Shown here one piece after another: positions 9,901 through 16,475 of a stretch of 56,000 bases of DNA. The DNA is from Candidatus Fermentibacter sp. (GTDB lineage Bacteria > Fermentibacterota > Fermentibacteria > Fermentibacterales > Fermentibacteraceae): positions 1-56,000 of the forward strand of contig JAUCPW010000059.1 in NCBI GenBank assembly GCA_030373045.1, in the 5' to 3' direction. Positions within the stretch are counted from its first letter, which is position 1, and each line of letters begins with the position of its first letter. The notes under the pieces were generated by a model. That model was not told the origin of the DNA and made no database searches. It worked only from the letters and a program-made list of their open reading frames with translations. Position numbers and translations under genes: made by a program.

Positions 9901-10066
9901 CGTCGAGACCGCCGTCAGCCACTACAGGGCCGCTCTCGACCTGACCGAGGAGATGAAGATCGCCTCCTCCGCCGCGGAAGCCCTGAAGGATCTGAGGGAT
10001 CTCCTCCTCCGCAAGGGCGTTTCAGATGGCTCCATCCCGCTCCCCCGGGGCTGGCTCAAGGCCTGA
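6971..10066 (+). CDS. Class III adenylate cyclase - AAA ATPase - TPR signalling protein
   Basis: A 1031-residue multidomain protein. Residues about 35-215 form a class III nucleotide cyclase homology domain with both metal-binding aspartates (Asp43 in FLDLTGF, Asp87 in KFEGD), adenine-specifying Lys83 and Asp157, and transition-state residues Asn160 and Arg164 in GDEVNVASR. All catalytic residues are present, so cAMP synthesis is expected. An ORC/CDC6-like AAA (STAND-type) module follows with Walker A GDAGSGKS (269-276) and Walker B VLLVVDD (371-377), then helical repeats and a C-terminal block of about seven TPRs (roughly 690-1010; repeats such as MNNIGSLMISGGD and LNNVGKCLMEMGD). No membrane segment is seen, so it is cytoplasmic. 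The ATG follows GGAGGGGA. It stands alone at its 5' side. Confidence 0.88.
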   Translation: MAENWVDMLGRDLEKFGTHEAGREPALQLVPGERREVAVLFLDLTGFTALSENMDHEALHRISNGVMRALSFEVESSGGVVDKFEGDRMMALFGATVCRDNDCARAVACSLRLIETLKEINSVMEKHGFSISGRVGLNFGPVTVAPDPSGHLTALGDEVNVASRLEQAAETGTALATARVREECGDLFEWEDLGEMMIRGRVKPVRTFRIAGPGRLQAARMRKASRLPEPSISGRAREISAFTEFLASPLDPPLNPRGGPRHRICRLSGDAGSGKSRLLREFTSILVRERPGIAVLEGRVFPFGARPFSYWISLLAGQVSSQPGGAPDPSELAARMRGRPSGGADRSMTQKEMNQAVRDYIQAVARASGEVLLVVDDCQWIDHSSLDALEFTLANCDTPAPMTVLLAGRTADESDGSRPSVHENYAAPCRMEIGSMPERDLCAILASMLEYDTCEELSPDLRRFVVRRAGGNPRFAREILLDLIETGVMEETGGGWLLRSSPEEGRIPSSLSGAVRSRVDRLPSRLRKALQISAVLGFEFSVGLYERTASRLGQAHPDEDLRDLVSLGIFSQHRAEGVETVTASDELAMKAAYDGLLFQNRTLIHRCAAESLVSSRELRPGEAGMIARHLSRAGEYVEASKWAVRAALEASASSQGRVASSWASSALKWLEGLPEGDEKTHLKLDALRVMRESFISTGRFEGIEEALLEEISLSRELEMPGRTGMALQILSRIKAFHGRAGEAEALCEEGLAAASVAGDGELEGALLTEKALQWTRNRAEARPLLERAYILFEKAGRVDAMSQIMNNIGSLMISGGDIAGAQPYLLRALDIVRGTRFRGAEAQALVKLGIIEGMKGRFEDAVAKFKAALEIQEAAGDRREQGVILNNVGKCLMEMGDYDGAKRVLRQALLIHRETGNQINEANSLENLGCIFLRDGDLNRARLHLEDSLRLFESVGFPYGRISSRASLGMVEAEAGAVETAVSHYRAALDLTEEMKIASSAAEALKDLRDLLLRKGVSDGSIPLPRGWLKA

Positions 10067-10150
10067 CCGCCGCTCCAGCAAAAAATGTGAACCGCTCCCC
10101 GTCCCGGAGCACTTATGCTCCGGCAGCACCTGCGACGGGGGGAGAGGCGG

Positions 10151-11062
10151 ATGAAGGAGAGCACCAGGACGAGCTACAGGGACAGGATGCTGTCGGTTCT
10201 GGTCTACATAGAGGCCGGGCTGGACAGGAACCTGACCCTGGCCGAGATCGCCTCGGTCGCCGACTTCTCTCCGTACCACTTCCACAGGGTGTTCACAGGG
10301 ACCGTCGGAGAGTCCATCTCGGGCTTCATCCGCAGGCTGAGGCTGGAGAGGGCTGCGGGCCGCCTCCTCGAGGGGGACGAGCCCGTGATGGTGATCGCCC
10401 TGCGGGCGGGCTACTACTCCAACCAGGCGTTCACGAGAGCGTTCCTCGCGTCCTTCGGCGAACCGCCCTCGAAGTTCAGACGCCTCCGGTCCAGCATACC
10501 CCTGATCTCCTCCCCGTCGGGCTACCACTATCACTCGGGTGAGGGAGTGGTTTCGTTCAACACCGTGGAGGGAGGAACAGGCGTCATGGACGCGAAGACG
10601 GTCACGACCCGGGACATGAAGGTTCTCAGCGTGCGGCACGTGGGGCCGTACCACATGATCGGGGAGGCGTTCGAGAGGCTCGACAGGGCGGTGAAGGCGG
10701 CCGGGGTCGACACCCGCGACTCCCAGTGGCTCGCGATCTACAACGACGATCCGGATCAGGTGCCCGCCGCCGAGCTGACATCCGAGGCATGCGTGACGGT
10801 GAGGGAGTTCCCCGCGCTTCAGGAAGGCTCGGACATGAAGGCGTTCGATATCCCCGGGGGGCTCCACGCCACCACCCGGCACGTCGGCTCCTACGACGGT
10901 CTGCATGCATCGTGGGGCACCCTCGTGGGCTCCTGGATACCCTCGAACGGATTGAAGCCCAGGTGCGCGCCCTGCTACGAGATCTACGTGAAGGGGCACG
11001 AGTGCACGAGCGACGAGAGCGAGTTCCTGACCGACCTCTACGAACCCGTGGACAGGGTCTGA
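10151..11062 (+). CDS. AraC-family regulator with GyrI-like effector domain
   Basis: A 303-residue transcription factor. Residues about 10-105 hold the two AraC helix-turn-helix motifs (LTLAEIASVADFSPYHFHRVF and VMVIALRAGYYSNQAFTRAF), and the C-terminal half (about 140-300) resembles GyrI/SOUL small-molecule-binding domains, containing MKVLSVRHVGPY and a terminal EIYV. This domain order is common in regulators of drug-responsive genes. The ATG at 10151 is preferred to an earlier in-frame start at 10115 because GGGGAGAGG lies just upstream. It lies 84 bases behind the cyclase-AAA-TPR gene and converges on the GGDEF-AAA-TPR gene; the target is unknown. Confidence 0.85.
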   Translation: MKESTRTSYRDRMLSVLVYIEAGLDRNLTLAEIASVADFSPYHFHRVFTGTVGESISGFIRRLRLERAAGRLLEGDEPVMVIALRAGYYSNQAFTRAFLASFGEPPSKFRRLRSSIPLISSPSGYHYHSGEGVVSFNTVEGGTGVMDAKTVTTRDMKVLSVRHVGPYHMIGEAFERLDRAVKAAGVDTRDSQWLAIYNDDPDQVPAAELTSEACVTVREFPALQEGSDMKAFDIPGGLHATTRHVGSYDGLHASWGTLVGSWIPSNGLKPRCAPCYEIYVKGHECTSDESEFLTDLYEPVDRV

Positions 11063-11075
11063 GCCGGATGGAGGA

Positions 11076-11099
11076 GGGGGCCGCTAGCCGGCGGCCCCC
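11076..11099. terminator. Bidirectional hairpin between convergent genes
   Basis: A perfect 9-bp stem GGGGGCCGC/GCGGCCCCC with a 6-nt loop lies between the AraC gene and the convergent GGDEF-AAA-TPR gene and covers the latter's stop codon. It could end transcription in both directions, although there is no U-tract. Confidence 0.6.
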
Positions 11100-14000
11100 G
11101 AATCACTGGACATGACCAGCAGGCCGATTATGAAGTCGGTCTGCCCGAAGTCCTCTCTGACGAAGGAACTGTCCATGCTCTCCATCAGCTTGCTGATCCG
11201 CCGGCACGAGTCCGCCGCGAGGGACATGGAATCGGCTGCCCTGCCGAGGTCCCTCATGCACCTTGCCTCGTACCAGGCAGCCTCGAGGTCCGCCAGCGTG
11301 TCGTGGGCCGTGTAGAGCGACCTGGCCTCCGAAAGCAGTGACAGAGCCTTCTCGATGGCTCCCGGCCCCTCGTCCTCCCCGGCCTGGAACTCCACGACGC
11401 CCCTGCAGAAGAGCAGGTCGGCATGGAGGCGCCTGCCCGCCCTGGCCGGCCCGGCAAGTTTCGACAGCGAACCCAGCAGCGTCCTGGCCTGGGCATGGCT
11501 GCCCATGGCACCGAGTATCCGCGCTGCGCTCATGCTGCAGATCAGCGAGCTCCTGGCGTCACCGAGCCTGTGGGCGCTCTCGAGTGCCGTGCTGAAGCGT
11601 CTGAGAGCGGGCTCCATCTCGCCCCTGTGGAGCTCCGCCAGGCCGGTGATGATCTCGGAGTCGACGCCGAGAGCCGGACAGCCGACCATCTCGGCGAGCT
11701 TGGCCGCCTTCTCCGTGAAGCCCTCGGCTATCTCGACCTGGTTGAGCGACATGTGAACCGCGCCCAGGCCGGCCCAGACGCCGGCGAGCCCCTCCATGTC
11801 CCCCGACGTCCTTGCTATGGAGTCGGCGCGCCTGAGGATCCTGTATCTCTCCTCCCAGGAGCCGTTCGATGACAGTATGCCCGCGAGCGCCACGAGGGCC
11901 CTGGTCTGTTCGCGGGCGTCGCCGGCCTTCTCCGCGATCTCCGAGGCCTCGCAGCACATGCCGAAGCCGCTCGACGGATCGCCGTCCGCGGCAAGGATCG
12001 TGCCGTAGACCCGCAGGAATTCGGAACGGAGGTGGTTGCCGCCAAGACCCTCCATGCCGCCTTCGAGCCATCCCTCCACATCCGAGAGCAGGCCCACGGC
12101 TTCGCCGGTGTAGCCCATGGAATGCTTCAGCTGGGCCAGGGCGACCCTGTTCGTCATCGCGAGCTCGGGGCTGGGGGAGGGGAGGTCCTTCATCCTGTCG
12201 AAACAGCCTCCGGCGGAGACGAAGTCGCCCGCCTCCAGCAGGCACTTCCCGAGCAGGTGCAGCGCCTGGCAGGTCTCCTCCGGCTTCGAGACGAGGGCGA
12301 TGGCGGTCCTGAAGTGCTCCATCGCCGCATTCCGCCTCCCATTGCGCCTTGCGAGCCCGCCCAGTTCCAGGCATTTCTGCGCGAATCCCTCAGGGGGTTC
12401 GGCCATTTCGACCGCGGCCGCCCTGTACATCCCCAGCCATTCCTCGCGCTCCAGACCGGCCGAGCGTCCGGCTGCGTCATCTGCGCAGTCGAGGAGGAAG
12501 TCGAGGGCCATCACCGGTTCTATGCCCAGGGAGTAGGCCCAGGCAGCACGCCTGTTGCGCGGGGCAGAGGGAGCCGCGGCCGAATGGAAGTCGCCGAGCC
12601 GGGTCAGGAGAGCCCGGCGCTCGTGCCCGGAGGGCTCGAGTGCCGTTCTCACCGCATCGCATGCGAAGCGGTACGCACCTTCAGGCATGTCCGATCCGGC
12701 GGGAGCAACGGTCAGGAATCCGGCGTCCACGGCTTCGCCGAACAGGGTTTCCGCCGCTCCGGGTTCCATGCCCGACATGAAGGCGGCCTCGGCGGGAGTG
12801 AAGTGCCAGGGGACGACGGATGCGGCTGAAAGGACCCCTCCGAGGCGCGGGCCCGCTGATTCCGCCTTCCGGGCCGCGTAATCCGCCATGCGCTGGAAGT
12901 CGTGACCCCCGTCGGTCTGTCCCGGATTCGAAGGCGACAGGTCGAGGTTCCTGAGCAGCTCCTCGAGATTCTGCGGATTGCCTCCGCTGATGGATGTCAG
13001 GTGCTCCCTGTCGCCGGCGTCGGCTCCGGCCGTGCCTATGGCGAGGCAGATGAGGTCGGTGGCACTCTCGTCCGAGAGCCTCGGCATATCGATCCTGCCG
13101 ACATGGATGAACAACCCGAGGGTTTCGAGCCATCCCGCGAGAGGACCCGGCAGGGGGGTCCGCGCGAGGAGGACCAGCAGTATCCTCGAACCGGCGGCCC
13201 GCCTGACCAGGGACGCTATCTGTTCGAGATCCTCCGGCCCGGCCGACTGCAGATCGTCGATGATGGCGACCAGCGGCGCCGTGGAGGAGAGTTCGGCAAG
13301 CCTGTCCACCGGATCGCCGGTCTGGGGGAGGGGCGCCCCATCCTCCTCTCCCCGGAGTCTGGGCAGGAGCAGATCCAGGATGCCGGCCCCCGTGTGGAAC
13401 CTCGAGGTCGTCAGGCTCGCGGAGGCGTACCTGCAGCCCCTGAAGCCTGCATAATGCGACAGCTCTGCGGCGAGCCTGGTCTTGCCGATGCCAGCGGGAC
13501 CGGTGACCGCCACTACCGCCAGACCGTCGGAGATGGACGAATCCAGAGCGTTTCTGAGCATCGAGAGCTGCTCGGCCCTGTTCACGAAATGATCGAATGA
13601 AGGCCCTCCGCCGGATGCCGCAGGATCGTCTCCGGAGCATGCGGCAATGCGGCCGGAGCCGAGCGATCTCGACATCTCCAGCGACTTCCCGGCCTTCTCC
13701 ATCACCGCGGACAGATCCCTGTCGGCTCCCGCGCTCTCGGCTATCCCGAGGTTGAAGGCGACCGTGAGGCCCCCGGGAAAGGCCTCCTGCTTCAGGCCTC
13801 CGGCCAGGCGCAGCGCCAGGTTGATCGCCTGCGTCCTGTTCGTGGATGGGAGGACGAGGGCAAACAACCCCTTCTCGAGGAGCATCAGCTCGTCAGTCTT
13901 CTTCGTGTTGCGCGCCAGCATGTACGCAGTCTGCTGGAGCATCTGGTCGGCCATGAGCTTCCCGTGCCCGCTCCTGACCGAGTCGAGGTCGAGGAGCTCG

Positions 14001-14125
14001 AGGAGCATGACGGACCACGTTTCGCCTGCTCCGCGAACCCTGAAGGGCGGATCGAGAACGTCCAGCAACCCGCGGCCGGGAAGCCCGGTCAGGGGGTCGC
14101 GCGGGGACTCCTTCTCAGCGGGCAT
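11084..14125 (-). CDS. Degenerate GGDEF - AAA ATPase - TPR signalling protein
   Basis: A 1013-residue protein with the same layout as the cyclase-AAA-TPR protein 1 kb away. Residues about 8-165 are GGDEF-like: DPLTGLPGR (10-18) is intact, but the catalytic signature is EKGLF (84-88) instead of GG(D/E)EF, so diguanylate cyclase activity is unlikely; nucleotide sensing is possible. An AAA/STAND module follows with Walker A GPAGIGKT (209-216) and Walker B VAIIDD (286-291), then a long TPR-rich helical region to the end. The ATG at 14125 is chosen because GGGAGGG lies a few bases upstream; it overlaps the receiver gene by 11 bases, so the two form an operon. No membrane segment is seen. Confidence 0.85.
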   Translation of the reverse strand: MPAEKESPRDPLTGLPGRGLLDVLDPPFRVRGAGETWSVMLLELLDLDSVRSGHGKLMADQMLQQTAYMLARNTKKTDELMLLEKGLFALVLPSTNRTQAINLALRLAGGLKQEAFPGGLTVAFNLGIAESAGADRDLSAVMEKAGKSLEMSRSLGSGRIAACSGDDPAASGGGPSFDHFVNRAEQLSMLRNALDSSISDGLAVVAVTGPAGIGKTRLAAELSHYAGFRGCRYASASLTTSRFHTGAGILDLLLPRLRGEEDGAPLPQTGDPVDRLAELSSTAPLVAIIDDLQSAGPEDLEQIASLVRRAAGSRILLVLLARTPLPGPLAGWLETLGLFIHVGRIDMPRLSDESATDLICLAIGTAGADAGDREHLTSISGGNPQNLEELLRNLDLSPSNPGQTDGGHDFQRMADYAARKAESAGPRLGGVLSAASVVPWHFTPAEAAFMSGMEPGAAETLFGEAVDAGFLTVAPAGSDMPEGAYRFACDAVRTALEPSGHERRALLTRLGDFHSAAAPSAPRNRRAAWAYSLGIEPVMALDFLLDCADDAAGRSAGLEREEWLGMYRAAAVEMAEPPEGFAQKCLELGGLARRNGRRNAAMEHFRTAIALVSKPEETCQALHLLGKCLLEAGDFVSAGGCFDRMKDLPSPSPELAMTNRVALAQLKHSMGYTGEAVGLLSDVEGWLEGGMEGLGGNHLRSEFLRVYGTILAADGDPSSGFGMCCEASEIAEKAGDAREQTRALVALAGILSSNGSWEERYRILRRADSIARTSGDMEGLAGVWAGLGAVHMSLNQVEIAEGFTEKAAKLAEMVGCPALGVDSEIITGLAELHRGEMEPALRRFSTALESAHRLGDARSSLICSMSAARILGAMGSHAQARTLLGSLSKLAGPARAGRRLHADLLFCRGVVEFQAGEDEGPGAIEKALSLLSEARSLYTAHDTLADLEAAWYEARCMRDLGRAADSMSLAADSCRRISKLMESMDSSFVREDFGQTDFIIGLLVMSSDSGAAG

Positions 14126-14552
14126 CCTCATCCCTCCCTGAACCGCCAATCCTTATCCAGGCGACCTTCTTCCGCTTCTTGATGAGCCTCTTGGGTATCA
14201 GATAGCGGCAACCGTAGATCGTACCGAGGATGAACCTGTTGAAGACGAACCCGATGCCCGTATCCAGCCCCGTGGATGCCGTCGCGGTAATCCCGTCGAA
14301 GCGCATCCGCTTCGCCGCGGACAGCACCCTCAATCCGGATATCTGCGTCTCCATCGTGATGTCCGTGACGATCCCGTCGAACTCACCGCCGCGCCCGGCG
14401 AGAACCGCAACGCCTTCGCCGGCGGATCTTACCCTCACCACTTCGGCACCCCTGGATTCGAGATCCCGGGTGATGGCCGAGGCATACCTGTCGTTGTCGT
14501 CGACGAGGAGCACACTCTTTAGCGCAGGTGGTCTTCCGGGCCTTCCCAGCAC
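14115..14552 (-). CDS. Stand-alone response-regulator receiver with basic tail
   Basis: A roughly 145-residue protein made of one CheY-like receiver: LLVDDND at the N-terminus (acidic pair), phospho-acceptor Asp64 in VTDITME, and TAST as the switch Thr/Ser region. The canonical KPF lysine is replaced by a divergent segment RYLIPKRLIKKRKK, giving a strongly basic C-terminal tail and no recognisable output domain. The GTG at 14552 has GGAG eight bases upstream; a GTG at 14513 directly before LLVDD is an alternative. It overlaps the degenerate GGDEF-AAA-TPR gene and may gate that protein. No cognate histidine kinase is adjacent. Confidence 0.7.
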   Translation of the reverse strand: MLGRPGRPPALKSVLLVDDNDRYASAITRDLESRGAEVVRVRSAGEGVAVLAGRGGEFDGIVTDITMETQISGLRVLSAAKRMRFDGITATASTGLDTGIGFVFNRFILGTIYGCRYLIPKRLIKKRKKVAWIRIGGSGRDEDAR

Positions 14553-14719
14553 AGGTTCCGCTCCGGCGAGAGAGTTGCGCGGTCCGCCGCAGCCGCGTGC
14601 GGGCCATCGCCGTAATATGGACAAGCCGGAGTGGGGGGCCATGCCCCGCAGGCCACACCGTCCCGGTTGGCGGGTTGACCCCGGGCCTTCGCATGGCCAC
14701 TATTTCGATGGAGGTGGCC

Positions 14720-15457
14720 ATGTCCTCGAGGACCTGTCCCGGTTGCGGCGGGCAGTTCGACGAAACCCAGGACTCCTGCCCGGGCTGCGGCCGGTCGGGA
14801 CCGGGAGACGGGCGCCCGGGTCCGGCAGGCCGGTCGTTCATCGTTCGAATGGTCCGTATCCTGCTCGAACCAGCGAAGCCTCCGGGGACCGCGGGGCTCT
14901 ATGTCCGCGGAATCCTCCTGCTGATCCTGCTTGTGTGGGGCTGCAGCTTTACGCTGGGACCGGTTGAAGTCCGTTACGGATATGCCATGCGGTCCTTCAT
15001 GCACCTGGTCGACCTCCCCTTCCACGAAGCCGGGCACGTATTCTTCGGCCTCGGTGGATCGCGCCTGCTCGCTTCGCTGGGCGGCAGCCTGATGCAGCTC
15101 CTGATCCCGCTGACATGTGCAGCGGTGCTGCTCCTGAAGACGAGGGATCCGTTCGGAGCCGCCATTGCGCTGTGGTGGCTGGGAGAGAGCATGATCGACC
15201 TCGCCCCCTACATCGCCGATGCACGGGCACTCGCCCTTCCGCTGCTGGGAGGGAACACCGGCGCAACCGCACCATACGGCTTCCATGACTGGAACTTCAT
15301 CCTGTCGGAAACCGGCAGCCTCGAGAAGGACCTGCTCTTCGCGCGGGCGGCCGGCGTGGCGGGAGCCGCGGTCATGACTCTCTCCGTCTCATGGGGGGCG
15401 GCAGTGCTCATTCGCTCCTCCGGATCGAGCCGACCCGCATCCCCCCGGAATGCTTGA
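14720..15457 (+). CDS. Zinc-ribbon membrane protein with HExxH (M50-like) motif
   Basis: A 245-residue protein. The N-terminus is a zinc ribbon with two CPGCG knuckles (Cys6, Cys9, Cys20, Cys23). A hydrophobic segment (62-78) precedes the motif FHEAGHVFFG (HExxH at 102-106), followed by further hydrophobic segments (about 117-138, 146-175, 205-230). The HExxH inside a membrane region and the later Asp in MIDLAPY suggest a site-2-protease-like metalloenzyme, but the canonical NxxPxxxxDG motif is not evident, so peptidase activity is inference. The ATG at 14720 has GGAGGTG directly upstream; the longer ORF upstream overlaps the divergent receiver gene and was rejected. Confidence 0.65.
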   Translation: MSSRTCPGCGGQFDETQDSCPGCGRSGPGDGRPGPAGRSFIVRMVRILLEPAKPPGTAGLYVRGILLLILLVWGCSFTLGPVEVRYGYAMRSFMHLVDLPFHEAGHVFFGLGGSRLLASLGGSLMQLLIPLTCAAVLLLKTRDPFGAAIALWWLGESMIDLAPYIADARALALPLLGGNTGATAPYGFHDWNFILSETGSLEKDLLFARAAGVAGAAVMTLSVSWGAAVLIRSSGSSRPASPRNA

Positions 15458-15482
15458 CCCAGTCGCTGAAGGCGCATAACTT
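15454..15482 (+). promoter_or_regulatory. Candidate promoter of the structured leader
   Basis: TTGACC (15454-15459), overlapping the stop codon of the zinc-ribbon gene, is separated by 17 bases from TAACTT (15477-15482), or by 15 from CATAAC. The -10 is poor. Transcription from here would make a leader of about 210 bases before the outer-membrane protein gene. Confidence 0.3.
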
Positions 15483-15513
15483 CGACCGATCCACAGGTGC
15501 ATCCACCATTCGA

Positions 15514-15629
15514 AGGAGGCCGCGGGTGAGACTCCTGTTCATCAAGGCATGAACGGCCTCCTCCGTCCGCCTGCCGGGCGCAGGCGGGATCGCACCCCGG
15601 TAGAGGAGGCCCGGTCGCCCGGGCCTTTT
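15514..15629 (+). promoter_or_regulatory. Structured leader with micro-ORF and three hairpins
   Basis: An AGGAGGCCG tract (15514-15522) containing a ribosome binding site is perfectly complementary to CGGCCTCCT (15554-15562). Between them a GTG-started micro-ORF (15526-15552) would encode MRLLFIKA and stop at TGA. A second hairpin (CCGCCTGC/GCAGGCGG, 15567-15587) and then an intrinsic terminator (15608-15629) follow, before the outer-membrane protein gene. The order ribosome binding site, leader peptide, competing stems, terminator resembles an attenuator, but no regulatory codon run identifies the signal. Confidence 0.4.
15608..15629 (+). terminator. Intrinsic terminator
   Basis: Seven-bp stem GGCCCGG/CCGGGCC, loop TCGC, followed directly by TTTT. 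It is the most canonical intrinsic terminator in the window, and it lies about 70 bases before the outer-membrane protein gene, so it either ends the upstream transcript or acts as a conditional attenuator. Confidence 0.7.
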
Positions 15630-15697
15630 CCGTTCTTGAATCCGATCGACGGCGGACATCCCGCAGTCGCAGATCCCTATCCATAAGAGGAGTGCAC

Positions 15698-16453
15698 ATG
15701 AGGCTGAACCTTACGATGATGACCGTAGCCGTGCTCGCATCGACGGCCTTTTCCGGCTGCATCACGGGCTATGCCGATGTCACCTGGAACAGCAAGTACG
15801 TATGGAGAGCGCTCGACTGCGTAGACGAGTCCGTGCTCCAGCCCTCGGTCTGGCTGACATGTTGCGGATTCACCGGAGGGATCTGGGGTAGCATGGAGCT
15901 GACTGACGTCAACGAGGTTCCCGGCGGTGACGAAAGGGAGATGAAGTTCACCGAGGTGGACTTCTACCTGAGCTATACCCGGCAGTGCGGGCCTGCATGC
16001 GTTTCCGCAGGAATAGGCGACTATGCCTATCCCAACACCGGCTCGAACTCGACTGCCGAGCTGTCCCTGGTCACATCTCTCGGCGTCCCGCTGACTCCGA
16101 CCATCAGTCTCTACAGAGACATCAGGGAGGCTGACGGACTCTACACATCCGTCGGCATAACCCAGGCCCTGCCCGGAGCATGGCAGGCCTCAGGGGCCGT
16201 CTGCGTCTCCGCTCCCGTCCTCTCGGCATCGGCGGGATACGGCAACTCGCTTCACAACGGTTTCTATTACGGGTACCCCGAAGCCGCGCCTTGCGATCTT
16301 ACCCTGAACGCCTCCCTGCCGGTCTCGGTCGGATCAGCACTGTACGTGACCCCCGCCGCACACTACGCGATGCTGCTCGACGGCGACATCAAGGATCTCT
16401 TCGAGGACGACTCGCAGGCCTGGGGCGGCGTGTCGGCGACCTGGTACTTCTGA
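15698..16453 (+). CDS. Outer-membrane beta-barrel protein, porin-like
   Basis: A 251-residue exported protein. The N-terminus MRLNLTMMTVAVLASTAFSGC is a signal peptide, with a lipobox-like FSGC. The mature part starts with GYADVTWNSKYVWRALD and alternates polar and aromatic residues in beta-strand fashion, ending in the phenylalanine of ATWYF, the usual C-terminal signature of outer-membrane barrels. The opening pattern resembles a family of small bacterial porin-like proteins, but I cannot assign a substrate. The ATG at 15698 has AGAGGAG upstream. The sodium:solute symporter gene follows 22 bases later, suggesting joint uptake of one solute across both membranes. Confidence 0.7.
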   Translation: MRLNLTMMTVAVLASTAFSGCITGYADVTWNSKYVWRALDCVDESVLQPSVWLTCCGFTGGIWGSMELTDVNEVPGGDEREMKFTEVDFYLSYTRQCGPACVSAGIGDYAYPNTGSNSTAELSLVTSLGVPLTPTISLYRDIREADGLYTSVGITQALPGAWQASGAVCVSAPVLSASAGYGNSLHNGFYYGYPEAAPCDLTLNASLPVSVGSALYVTPAAHYAMLLDGDIKDLFEDDSQAWGGVSATWYF

Positions 16454-16475
16454 CGGCGCCCGGAGGAGGATACAC

